DNA of 64,000 nt. Source: Wocania ichthyoenteri Th78 (GTDB lineage Bacteria; Bacteroidota; Bacteroidia; Flavobacteriales; Flavobacteriaceae). Within the stretch, counting starts at the first letter, position 1. Every line of letters begins with the position of its first letter. This document shows positions 9,041 to 16,928 of this stretch, in pieces. The stretch is taken from contig NZ_KN525716.1 in NCBI RefSeq assembly GCF_000789235.1, positions 3,606,111-3,670,110 on the forward strand. The letters are read 5' to 3'. Both the position numbers and the translations under genes were made by a program. The notes under the pieces are model-generated. The model did no database searches, was not told the DNA's origin, and saw only the letters and a list, made by a program, of their open reading frames with translations.

Positions 9041-10030
9041 TTATTTATTAGCGTATTTTCCTTCTGAATAACTCGCTACAATACTGCTATTAGGTGTTTT
9101 ACAATTATTAGGGTAATCAAAAAAGTATATACAATCTGGCAAACCATTTACAAAAGTTACTTTTACTGATCCTTTTGCATTACCTCCAAAACCTTTGTAA
9201 ATATAATTTGCTTTTATAGTTCTTGGTCTTCCTTTATTATCTTTTGAAAGTACAGATAAGCCAGAAATACTCCCAGAATTATAACGATTAAAAGCCCAGG
9301 TTTTTGCTTGATTTGCAACTAGGTCATTGACTAACTTATTAAAATTTTGCGACCCTAACGGCCCTCCTGATATTTTCATGATGGCATATTTACTACTACC
9401 CTTCATGCGTATTCCAGACTTATCAAGGGCAAATAGTTTAAGGTTTTCTTCAAACCGTCTTACACCTTGGCTATTGCATTGGTTTAATGTGAAAAATTTA
9501 GACATATCGTTATTCAGCCCTTTTCTTCTATGCATTAAGTCCACAGAATTTCCCATAGCATTTTGGTCTGTTATCATTCCAAAAAAAATAGACAGCCCGT
9601 TTGCTTTATGTATTTTTTCAATTTCTATTTTGGCATTGTATAAATCTGGTCTTGCAAAAAGACCAGTGCCATCCCATCTGTACTTTATGCAATCTCTTCT
9701 AATTTCTTGCCCATAGCCATTATACCCTACTTCTTCTTTGGCACAAACCAGCTCCATAATTTCAACTTTATTAGTAGGTAAATAATTTGAACATTTAGCA
9801 CCATAGGTTCTTAAATATTGCTCAAAAATCATTAGAAAATTTGGGTCATCTCTTTTCATTTTAATGTTTTCAAAATGCCCTCTAAAAATGTAGTCATAGA
9901 ATTCAGCATAGTATAATCCATCTATATTCAGCTCAATGTTTTGAGGAGTCTCTACTGGTTTTGAATCTACTCTTGAAAAAGATGATATTATTAAAAATAA
10001 AAAAAGGAGAATGGTAAACTTAAATTTCAT
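9041..10030 (-). CDS. Exported protein of unknown function (329 aa)
   Basis: A signal peptide of about 23 residues (hydrophobic LLFLFLIISSFS) precedes a soluble protein with several cysteines (KCSNYLP, LVCAKEE, RDCIKYRW, LNQCNSQ, LPDCIYFF, NNCKT). These could form disulfides after export. No family is recognised. It follows the 146-residue membrane protein gene by 11 bases, which suggests one transcript. It is a member of the minus-strand series of exported unknowns at 4515-10482. Confidence 0.7.
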   Translation of the reverse strand: MKFKFTILLFLFLIISSFSRVDSKPVETPQNIELNIDGLYYAEFYDYIFRGHFENIKMKRDDPNFLMIFEQYLRTYGAKCSNYLPTNKVEIMELVCAKEEVGYNGYGQEIRRDCIKYRWDGTGLFARPDLYNAKIEIEKIHKANGLSIFFGMITDQNAMGNSVDLMHRRKGLNNDMSKFFTLNQCNSQGVRRFEENLKLFALDKSGIRMKGSSKYAIMKISGGPLGSQNFNKLVNDLVANQAKTWAFNRYNSGSISGLSVLSKDNKGRPRTIKANYIYKGFGGNAKGSVKVTFVNGLPDCIYFFDYPNNCKTPNSSIVASYSEGKYANK

Positions 10031-10041
10031 GTTTTCTAGGT

Positions 10042-10482
10042 TTATATGGGTTTTTGGCTCGCTTTGGCTTGTTTTTTATATCTATGTTTCAAAATCTGAA
10101 AACCAATAATAAAGGGCAGAACAATCCAAAGAGAATACCCCATTAAATAATCAAAAAAAGAAATACTATATTTTGGCAAAGGATTAGGTAAATGACCTTG
10201 TTCTTGAAATTCTTTAATTTGTTTTTCATCTAATGGATAATAAGAACCATAGCCTTTTTTGATTCCTAAGACATAGCCATCATCTTTAAAATAAACTCCA
10301 AAGAATAGAAATAATGCAGAAGTCTTATAGGCTAAATACAAGTCTTCACCTTTAGAGCCTTTTAAGTATACGTCTTGTATTTTTTTTATTGTTTCTTGTT
10401 TGCCAAACAAACCTCTTTTCACAAGAAAAGTAGTATTTGGAATTGTTATAAAAAATGTAATAAATAAGAGTAATGTTTTCAT
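10042..10482 (-). CDS. Small membrane protein of unknown function (146 aa)
   Basis: There is an N-terminal hydrophobic segment (about residues 2-20), a probable re-entrant or membrane stretch near residues 57-68 (ALFLFFGVYF), and a C-terminal transmembrane helix (about 110-130, MGYSLWIVLPFIIGFQIL) followed by a basic tail. No family is recognised. It is the first gene of the minus-strand series and is divergent from the histidine kinase at 10682, with a 200-base intergenic region between them. Confidence 0.65.
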   Translation of the reverse strand: MKTLLLFITFFITIPNTTFLVKRGLFGKQETIKKIQDVYLKGSKGEDLYLAYKTSALFLFFGVYFKDDGYVLGIKKGYGSYYPLDEKQIKEFQEQGHLPNPLPKYSISFFDYLMGYSLWIVLPFIIGFQILKHRYKKQAKASQKPI

Positions 10483-10681
10483 GTCATGTAATAAGGGTTA
10501 TTTTTAGTTCATTCAAGTCATTTTTAAAAAAAACAACCAGTATAAATTTAATTATTTAAGCCTATCTCTTTTTCATAGAATTGGTATTCGGAAAGGATGA
10601 ATTGGTAAGTGGTAAAACTGTCCAATATTATTTCTATTCATTTAATAAAAAAGTGATTTTCAAAAGTATTACATTTATGAC

Positions 10682-12460
10682 GTGATAAAAATTAAGATAA
10701 TATTCATTACCTTCTTCTTGTTTCAAACTACTTTGGCACAAGAAAAAGACTCTATATCCACTCTGTTAGATTTTCATATAAAGCGTGATACGATAAGAAG
10801 TAAACACCTAATAAACGCATCAAATCATTTTACTTATAGTAATCCCGAAAGGGCTTTAAGGTATATAAATGAAGGGCTTTTAATTGCTAATGACAAGAAC
10901 TGGGAGCAAGGGATGGCCTTAGCCCTAAATCAAAAAGGGATTATCTATTATACGATGGCAGATAACCTAAAAGCTTTAGATTTCTTTTTAAAAACATTGC
11001 GAATATCTGAGAAAATAGGTAATCAAAATTTGGTACTTAACTCATATAACAATCTTGCCAATATTTATGCCGATATGAAAGATTTTGACAAGGCATTAAA
11101 TGACTATACCAATTGTTTAAATATCTCAATCCAACGAAAAGATACGATTAATCAAATTCGAGCGTATAACAATATAGGGAATGTTTATAGTGAAACAAAT
11201 AAGGTAGATAAATCTCTTGGCTATTTTGATAAAGCATTGGCTCTAGCTAAAGAATTAGATAATACTTTTTTTGTCGCGGCAATTATCAATAATAAAGGGT
11301 TGGCTTATAAAAGAAAAAGAGATTATCAGAATTCCCTAATGTATTATTCTGAAGCCCTAAAGCTTTCAGATAAAATTGATAATAAATACATTAAGGCATC
11401 TGCACTAAATAGTTTAGGAAAAGTATCGGTACTACAAAATAAATATATTCAAGCACAAAATTATGCAAAAAAAGCATTAGATGTTTCTAAAAAAATAGAT
11501 GCAGTTGAATGGCAAGCAGACTCTTGGCTTGTCCTAAATCAAGTCTATGAAAACGATAAAGACTATGCGAAATCTTTATCTGCTTATAAAAAACACATCC
11601 AATTAAGAGATAGTGTCACCTCTGAGGAGAAAAAAGCTGAACTTACTAAAAAAGATATGCAGTACGAGCTTGATAAACAGGATACTATTTCCAAGACAGA
11701 AATAAATCGCCAATCATACATCAAGAATACTGCCATTGGCATTGGAAGTTTTGTACTAGTATTTTTTATAATTGGATATTTCTTATACAAACGAAAACGT
11801 GATGCAGAGCAGCAAAGAAAGGCTGCTGAGTTTAAAACGAAAATGGCAGAAACCGAATTAATAGCTTTGCGTTCTCAAATGAATCCTCATTTTATTTTTA
11901 ATTCCTTAAACTCCATAAGTAACTATTTGGGTAATCACGATGTTAAAAAAGCCGATGAATATTTAGGAAAGTTTTCAAAATTAACACGTGCAATTCTGGA
12001 AAATTCTGAAAATAAATGGATTTTACTAAAAGATGATTTAGAACTTTTAAAACTATATATCGAGATAGAATCGCTCCGCTTAAAAAACAAACTTAACTTC
12101 AAAATCAATATTGAAAAAACAATTGATGTTGAGAATACATTGATTCCTCCTCTTATTTTACAGCCATTCATAGAAAATAGTATTTGGCACGGTATTTCCA
12201 AAAAAGAAACAGACGGAACAGTATTGATTGAAATAAACAACGTAAATGGGAAGCTTGTTTGTGCTATTGAAGATGACGGCGTAGGAAGAAATGGTTCTAA
12301 ACAAAATTTAAGCAACCAAAATTCAATGGGGTTAAAAATCACCAATCAAAGATTAGATATAATCAATAAAACGACTGATACTAAAGGAACTATTAACTAC
12401 ATAGATAAGAAAGATGGTTTGAGAGTGGAGCTTTCATTGCCACTTGAACTTAAATTTTAA
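10682..12460 (+). CDS. TPR-containing sensor histidine kinase (LytS/His_kinase type)
   Basis: The order is signal peptide (1-19), about six tetratricopeptide repeats (about 40-310, with repeated NNLANIY and NNIGNVY motifs), a transmembrane helix (about 350-370), a coiled linker, a His_kinase domain with LRSQMNPHFIFNSLNS (phospho-His near 402), then an HATPase domain with IENSIWHGI (about 497) and DDGVGRNG. The start is GTG at 10682; a near-consensus TACATTTA lies 4 bases upstream. The LytTR regulator starts 5 bases downstream, so they form a two-component pair. The periplasmic TPR part is the likely sensor. The signal is unknown. Confidence 0.92.
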   Translation: MIKIKIIFITFFLFQTTLAQEKDSISTLLDFHIKRDTIRSKHLINASNHFTYSNPERALRYINEGLLIANDKNWEQGMALALNQKGIIYYTMADNLKALDFFLKTLRISEKIGNQNLVLNSYNNLANIYADMKDFDKALNDYTNCLNISIQRKDTINQIRAYNNIGNVYSETNKVDKSLGYFDKALALAKELDNTFFVAAIINNKGLAYKRKRDYQNSLMYYSEALKLSDKIDNKYIKASALNSLGKVSVLQNKYIQAQNYAKKALDVSKKIDAVEWQADSWLVLNQVYENDKDYAKSLSAYKKHIQLRDSVTSEEKKAELTKKDMQYELDKQDTISKTEINRQSYIKNTAIGIGSFVLVFFIIGYFLYKRKRDAEQQRKAAEFKTKMAETELIALRSQMNPHFIFNSLNSISNYLGNHDVKKADEYLGKFSKLTRAILENSENKWILLKDDLELLKLYIEIESLRLKNKLNFKINIEKTIDVENTLIPPLILQPFIENSIWHGISKKETDGTVLIEINNVNGKLVCAIEDDGVGRNGSKQNLSNQNSMGLKITNQRLDIINKTTDTKGTINYIDKKDGLRVELSLPLELKF

Positions 12461-12465
12461 ATTGA

Positions 12466-13206
12466 ATGTTAAAAACAATATTAGTTGATGATGAAAAACA
12501 CTGTATAGAGAAGTTACAGTCATTATTAATAGATTATTCTAGTGTTATACAGGTTGTCGCAGTTTGCTCTACCGTAGAGATTGCTAAAAACCGTATCGAA
12601 ACACTTAATCCGGACTTAGTTTTTTTAGATGTTCAGTTACATGAAAAAACAGCATTCGATTTACTGAAATCGATTAAAAATATTGAATTTCATATCATAT
12701 TTACTACAGCTTATGATAAGTATGCCATAGAAGCTATAAAGTTTAGTGCATTTGATTATTTATTAAAGCCAATTGACAATAAAGAACTTGGTGAAACTCT
12801 AAAAAGATTAAACAATTCTATTGAAACAAGTTCTTTTTTAAAAACAAACGCCTTACTTCACAACACTTCTAAAGAAAAGAACGAAAAGATAATTATAGTG
12901 ACAGAAAGAGAAACTTATTTTTTAAATGTTGCAGATATTATTCGTTGCGAAGCAGATGGGACATACACAAAAATATTTTTGTTGAAGGGTAAAAGCATCT
13001 TAACGTCTAAAACGCTAAAGTATTATGATGAGTTATTAAATACTAATAGTTTTTTTAGGATACATCAATCTCACCTTATAAATACTGCATATATCAAAAA
13101 GTATATTAAAGGAGCAAATGCATCTGTAATTATGATAGATAAATGCGAAATACCTATAGCCAAAAGAAGAAAAGAAGATTTTTTGAAACTGATTAATATG
13201 ATTTAG
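12466..13206 (+). CDS. LytTR family response regulator
   Basis: An N-terminal receiver domain (about 1-115) has the acidic pair DD near residue 9, the phospho-acceptor Asp57 in LVFLDVQLHE, and the conserved Lys in LLKPIDN. A C-terminal LytTR DNA-binding domain (about 140-246) has IRCEADGTYTKI and FFRIHQSHLINTAYIKKY. It starts 5 bases after the kinase gene. Members of this family bind DNA as dimers and often control cell-surface or polysaccharide genes; the targets here are not known, but the divergent exported-protein genes at 4515-10482 are candidates by position. Confidence 0.93.
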   Translation: MLKTILVDDEKHCIEKLQSLLIDYSSVIQVVAVCSTVEIAKNRIETLNPDLVFLDVQLHEKTAFDLLKSIKNIEFHIIFTTAYDKYAIEAIKFSAFDYLLKPIDNKELGETLKRLNNSIETSSFLKTNALLHNTSKEKNEKIIIVTERETYFLNVADIIRCEADGTYTKIFLLKGKSILTSKTLKYYDELLNTNSFFRIHQSHLINTAYIKKYIKGANASVIMIDKCEIPIAKRRKEDFLKLINMI

Positions 13207-13430
13207 ATTTTTTAGTTTTATTTCTATTTAATCCATCATCAACAGCTTCTTCTTCTCCCGAGGTGAGAAAATCAAGTGCTATCCCATTCAGCACATTTTC
13301 TTCCATTTCGTAAAAACATCATTTCAGAAAAAGAGCTTCATTACTAAAGCCTTGGACATAATCTACACTTTTGGTTCTTCATTCCGTTAACCCTTTCTGC
13401 TGCTCTGGAAAGGTAAATTTGTCCTAAGTG
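13200..13430 (-). pseudogene. Decayed coding remnant, family not recognised
   Basis: On the minus strand, one frame running to TAA near 13195 gives a plausible protein C-terminus (ENVLNGIALDFLTSGEEE then a Lys-rich tail), but it is broken by at least two in-frame stops. Upstream a different frame gives HLGQIYLSRAAERVNG. This looks like a gene fragment that has lost its frame. I cannot name the family. It lies between the LytTR gene and the tRNA-Ser terminator, at the tRNA end of the proposed island, where an integrase would be expected. Confidence 0.3.
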
Positions 13431-13460
13431 GACTTGCAACAAAAAAGTGAAATACCCGAT

Positions 13461-13490
13461 AAAAAAAAGCCCTACTAATTGTAGTAGAGC
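13461..13490 (-). terminator. Rho-independent terminator of tRNA-Ser
   Basis: Read on the minus strand: a 9-bp stem (GCTCTACTA with TAGTAGGGC, one G-U pair), a 4-base loop CAAT, then eight U residues. It lies 7 bases after the tRNA 3' end. Confidence 0.85.
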
Positions 13491-13497
13491 TTCCTAG

Positions 13498-13582
13498 CGG
13501 AGAAAGAGGGATTCGAACCCCCGGAGGTGTGACCCTCAACAGTTTTCAAGACTGCCGCATTCGACCACTCTGCCATTTCTCC
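13498..13582 (-). tRNA. tRNA-Ser (anticodon TGA)
   Basis: The minus strand gives a type II tRNA of 85 bases with a GGAGAAA/TTTCTCC acceptor stem, discriminator G, anticodon loop CTTGAAA with anticodon TGA, a long variable arm, and a T-loop GGTTCGAATCC. The 3' CCA is not encoded (the next bases are CTA). A terminator follows, and a promoter lies 37 bases upstream of the 5' end. The last 12 bases recur at 4314-4325. Confidence 0.97.
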
Positions 13583-13618
13583 TAGAGTGCCTCATCAGGT
13601 ATTCCCTGAATGCGGGTG

Positions 13619-13648
13619 CAAATATAGAACCCTTTTTATTTCTTTCAA
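13619..13648 (-). promoter_or_regulatory. Bacteroidota-type promoter of tRNA-Ser
   Basis: On the minus strand TTG (13648-13646) is followed after 19 bases by TATATTTG (13626-13619), a full match to the -33/-7 pattern TTG-N19-TAnnTTTG. The predicted transcription start is about 30 bases before the tRNA. Confidence 0.7.
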
Positions 13649-13740
13649 ATAAAATATCTACTTTTTTAAAAATAAATTTTATCTCGCTTTGTATAAGTTT
13701 AATTTATCTAGCTTCATAGTAAAAAGAAAATTTCAAACCT

Positions 13741-13748
13741 TATTTTTG
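13741..13748 (+). promoter_or_regulatory. Candidate -7 box of the nitroreductase gene (TATTTTTG)
   Basis: Full TAnnTTTG match 28 bases before the ATG at 13777. No clear TTG at -33. Confidence 0.45.
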
Positions 13749-13776
13749 CACCTAAAGTAAAGTATTGTAAAAAAGA

Positions 13777-14406
13777 ATGGACACTATAAAACAATTACAA
13801 TGGCGCTACGCCACTAAAAAGTTTGATACAAATAAAAAATTATCCAAAGAAAAATTAAACATTATAAAGCAAGCTTTTAATTTAACAGCAACATCCTTTG
13901 GTTTACAAACCATAAGTTTGGTAATAGTTGAAAATAAAGACTTACGTGCGACTTTAGTGCCTCATTCATACAACCAAAAACAAGTTTTAGATGCTTCACA
14001 TTTATTAGTAATTTGCATTCAAGGTAACATTGAAAATACCGATGTAAACAATTATTATAAAAATATAAAAACGATACGCAATACCCCAGATAGTATATTA
14101 GAACCATACAGAAAAGACCTCGAACACAAGATGCACAACATGTCCATAAAACAGCGCCAACAATGGTCTACAAACCAGGCCTACATTGCCTTAGGTAATT
14201 TAATGACAATTTGCGCCATAGAAAATATAGATTCTTGTCCAATGGAAGGCTTTGTTTCAAAAAAATACGACAGTATACTAAAATTAAAAGACAACGGATT
14301 AAAATCAGTGTTGCTATTACCAGTAGGTTACCGAGCGAAAGACGATATGTTTTCAACCTTTAAAAAAGTAAGAAAATCCATTAAAGAAACTATAATAGAA
14401 ATATAA
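13777..14406 (+). CDS. Nitroreductase family NAD(P)H-dependent oxidoreductase
   Basis: The 209-residue protein matches the FMN-dependent nitroreductase family (NfsB-like): N-terminal QWRYATKKFDTNKKLS, a TSFGLQTISLVIVE segment that lines the flavin site, NQAYIALGNLMTICA, and the C-terminal LLPVGYRAKDD. Members reduce nitroaromatics, quinones or other electrophiles in the cytoplasm with FMN; the true substrate cannot be read from sequence. It stands alone, with its own -7 box and a long imperfect hairpin element just downstream. Confidence 0.88.
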   Translation: MDTIKQLQWRYATKKFDTNKKLSKEKLNIIKQAFNLTATSFGLQTISLVIVENKDLRATLVPHSYNQKQVLDASHLLVICIQGNIENTDVNNYYKNIKTIRNTPDSILEPYRKDLEHKMHNMSIKQRQQWSTNQAYIALGNLMTICAIENIDSCPMEGFVSKKYDSILKLKDNGLKSVLLLPVGYRAKDDMFSTFKKVRKSIKETIIEI

Positions 14407-14415
14407 TAAACATTT

Positions 14416-14515
14416 GGGCGTTACCACAAGGGTCGGGCTTTCAGCAGTCGCTTTTTTGTGTTGCATAGGTGCAACAACACAAAAAGAGCTTCAACAAAGC
14501 CTCAATCCCTTACGC
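14416..14515. repeat. Long imperfect hairpin/cruciform element
   Basis: Nested complementary blocks run inward: GCGT/ACGC, AAGGG (14428-14432)/CCCTT (14507-14511), GGCTTT (14436-14441)/AAAGCC (14496-14501), CTTTTTTGTG/CACAAAAAGAG and TTGCA/TGCAA around a TAGG loop. It is much more GC-rich at its edges than its surroundings. I recall similar intergenic elements, starting GGGCGTT and containing GGGTCGGGCTTTC, in other flavobacterial genomes, but could not verify this here. Function unknown. Confidence 0.6.
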
Positions 14516-14555
14516 AAAAGCAACGTCTCAATGCAACAACATAAAAAAATACATT

Positions 14556-15749
14556 ATGCCAGGATTTGAATTATTTGGAGATTTAGAACGAAACGAAGTT
14601 AACGATGTTTTAAAAAGCGGTGTGCTTATGCGCTATGGATTTGATGGTATGCGAAACGGCCATTGGAAAGCAAAGGAGTTAGAAAAAGAATTACAAAACA
14701 CGTTTCAATCCAAACATGTACAATTAGTATCTAGCGGTACCGCAGCAGTATCTGTGGCATTAGCATCTGCAGGAGTTGGGGCAGGAGATGAAGTAATTAT
14801 GCCAACCTTTACTTTTGTGGCAAGTTTCGAGGCCATTATGATGTTGGGTGCAATTCCAATATTAGTAGATATTGATGACACTTTAGGCTTAAACCCAGAA
14901 GCTGTTGAACAAGCCATCACCGCAAAAACAAAAGCCATTATGGTGGTTCAAATGTGCGGAAGTATGGCAAATATGGATGCGTTGCAATCCATTTCAAACA
15001 AACACAATATACTATTAGTTGAAGATGCTTGCCAAGCCATTGGCGGTACTTATAACGGAAAACCATTAGGCAGCATAGGCGATTTAGGTTGTTTTTCATT
15101 CGATTTTGTTAAAACCATAACCTGTGGTGAAGGTGGTGCCGTTATAACAAACAAGAAAGAGTATTACTTAAATGCCGACCATTACAGCGATCACGGTCAC
15201 GATCATATTGGTAATGATAGAGGCGCAGAAACCCATCCGTTTTTAGGCTATAATTTTCGTATTTCAGAATTGCACGCAGCTGTTGGTTTAGCCCAAGTAA
15301 AACGATTACCAGAATTTTTAGAAATTCAAAAAAGAAACTACACCATTTTACGCGATGCTTTATCGCAAATTCCAGAAGTAACTTTTAGAACCGTTCCAGA
15401 AGGTGGAGAAGAAAGTTATGCTTTTTTAAATTTCTTTTTACCAGATTTAGAAATTGCCAACAACGTTTCAAAAGCATTTAATGAAAATGGAGTAGATGCC
15501 TGTTGGAATTATTATAATAACAATTGGCATTATATTAGAAAATGGAATCATCTTAAAGATTTAAAATCACTCTATTCAATTTCTGAGGAAGTAAAACAAG
15601 GTTTAGAATATCTTCAAACAAAAACATTCGAAGAATCAGATCATTATGTTTCTAGAAATATATCGTGTTTAATTAAACTGTCTTGGACGGAAGATGAGGT
15701 CAGAAATAGAGCTTCAAAAATGGTTGAAATAATAAAAAGTATTATATAA
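14556..15749 (+). CDS. DegT/DnrJ/EryC1/StrS family PLP-dependent aminotransferase
   Basis: The ATG at 14556 (MPGFELFGDLERNEV) is the likely start; the frame is open further upstream to a GTG at 14469, but that stretch overlaps the hairpin element and does not look like protein. The product is 397 residues. It has the family signatures: SSGTAAVSVAL, DEVIMPTFTFVAS, VEDACQAIGG and FSFDFVKTITCGEGGA with the PLP-binding lysine. Family members transfer an amino group to keto-sugars for polysaccharide or surface-glycan synthesis. No sugar-biosynthesis genes lie next to it. It converges on the ribB gene with 2 bases between them. Confidence 0.88.
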   Translation: MPGFELFGDLERNEVNDVLKSGVLMRYGFDGMRNGHWKAKELEKELQNTFQSKHVQLVSSGTAAVSVALASAGVGAGDEVIMPTFTFVASFEAIMMLGAIPILVDIDDTLGLNPEAVEQAITAKTKAIMVVQMCGSMANMDALQSISNKHNILLVEDACQAIGGTYNGKPLGSIGDLGCFSFDFVKTITCGEGGAVITNKKEYYLNADHYSDHGHDHIGNDRGAETHPFLGYNFRISELHAAVGLAQVKRLPEFLEIQKRNYTILRDALSQIPEVTFRTVPEGGEESYAFLNFFLPDLEIANNVSKAFNENGVDACWNYYNNNWHYIRKWNHLKDLKSLYSISEEVKQGLEYLQTKTFEESDHYVSRNISCLIKLSWTEDEVRNRASKMVEIIKSII

Positions 15750-15751
15750 TT

Positions 15752-16912
15752 TTAATACTTTACATATTCAACAATCTCTAAACCATAGCCAATTAAACCC
15801 ACACGTTTAGTTTGCTCGGTATTAGAAACTAGACTCAATTTATGAATATTTAAGTCATGAAGAATTTGGGCACCAATACCAAAATCTCGAGTATCCATAT
15901 TAATTTTTGGAGCTTTGGATATTTTATTAGGTCTCTGATTTTCCTTCAAAAAAGACAAACGTTTCAGAATATTCATAGATTGAGATTCTTGATTTATAAA
16001 TAGAATAGCACCTTTACCATTACTATTTATAAGCTTAAACATATTGTCTAATTGCTTGTCTACATTATTTGTAAGTGTACCAAGAATATCATTATTAATC
16101 AGTGTAGAATTAATCCTAGTAAGTACAGGTTCGTTATCTTTCCATTGTCCTTTTGTTAAAGCAATATGGACTTGATTATTAGTGGTTTGTTGGTATGCTC
16201 TTAAACGAAAACTTCCAAAACGAGTTTCTATTTCAAAATCTTCTTTTTTATCTATTAAAGAGTCGTGTTGCATTCTGTAAGCAACTAAATCTTCAATAGA
16301 AACAATCTTTAGATTTTGCTTTTTGGCCACTTCCATAAGCTGTGGTAAACGCGCCATGGTGCCATCTTCATTCATTATTTCAACAATAACGCCAGCAGGC
16401 TTTAAACCAGCCAAACGCGCAAAATCTATGGCTGCTTCAGTATGCCCTGTGCGTCGTAAAACACCACCTTCTTTGGCTACTAACGGAAATATATGTCCTG
16501 GTCTCCCTAATTCAAATGGTTTCGTATTTGGATCTATTAAAGCCTTTACCGTTTTAGCTCTATCACTAGCCGAAATACCAGTAGTAACTCCATTACCTCT
16601 TAAATCTACCGATACTGTAAATGCCGTTTCCATAGGGTCGGTGTTATTGCGAACCATCATATTGAGTTCAAGCTCTTTGCACCTATTTTCTGTAAGTGGC
16701 GTACATATAAGTCCTCTTCCGTGGGTTGCCATAAAATTTATCATTTGTGGCGTAACCTTATCGGCGGCGGCTACAAAATCGCCTTCGTTTTCACGGTTTT
16801 CATCATCAACAACAATAATAACTTTTCCATTTCTTATATCGTCTATCGCTTCGTGGATGGTATTTAGTTTAAATTCCGAAGTTTTATTTGTTGTCATAGG
16901 TTCTAAAATCAT
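15752..16912 (-). CDS. ribB: 3,4-dihydroxy-2-butanone 4-phosphate synthase with degenerate GTP cyclohydrolase II domain
   Basis: Residues about 18-225 are a complete DHBP synthase (RibB), which makes the four-carbon unit of riboflavin from ribulose 5-phosphate: DDENRENEGDFVAAADK, ATHGRGLICTPL and GHTEAAIDFARLAGL are intact. The C-terminal half aligns with GTP cyclohydrolase II (RibA) but has lost its zinc and catalytic residues: the segment that should hold C-x10-C-x-C reads RINSTLINNDILGTLTNNV, and the RibA motif DEGRGIG is NQESQSM. It therefore resembles RibBX-type variants rather than a bifunctional RibBA. TATCTTTG lies 4 bases before ATG 16912, which supports this start over ATG 16897. 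Confidence 0.88.
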   Translation of the reverse strand: MILEPMTTNKTSEFKLNTIHEAIDDIRNGKVIIVVDDENRENEGDFVAAADKVTPQMINFMATHGRGLICTPLTENRCKELELNMMVRNNTDPMETAFTVSVDLRGNGVTTGISASDRAKTVKALIDPNTKPFELGRPGHIFPLVAKEGGVLRRTGHTEAAIDFARLAGLKPAGVIVEIMNEDGTMARLPQLMEVAKKQNLKIVSIEDLVAYRMQHDSLIDKKEDFEIETRFGSFRLRAYQQTTNNQVHIALTKGQWKDNEPVLTRINSTLINNDILGTLTNNVDKQLDNMFKLINSNGKGAILFINQESQSMNILKRLSFLKENQRPNKISKAPKINMDTRDFGIGAQILHDLNIHKLSLVSNTEQTKRVGLIGYGLEIVEYVKY

Positions 16913-16916
16913 AGTA

Positions 16917-16924
16917 CAAAGATA
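16917..16924 (-). promoter_or_regulatory. -7 box of ribB, predicted leaderless start (TATCTTTG)
   Basis: Full TAnnTTTG match on the minus strand, followed by 4 bases and then ATG at 16912. The predicted transcription start is at or next to the A of the ATG. Confidence 0.6.
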
Positions 16925-16928
16925 TTGC

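Noticed and set aside
14416..14515. Integron attC site
   Set aside because: The GTTRRRY and RYYYAAC core sites are not present at the ends, no integrase is nearby and no cassette-like frames flank it.
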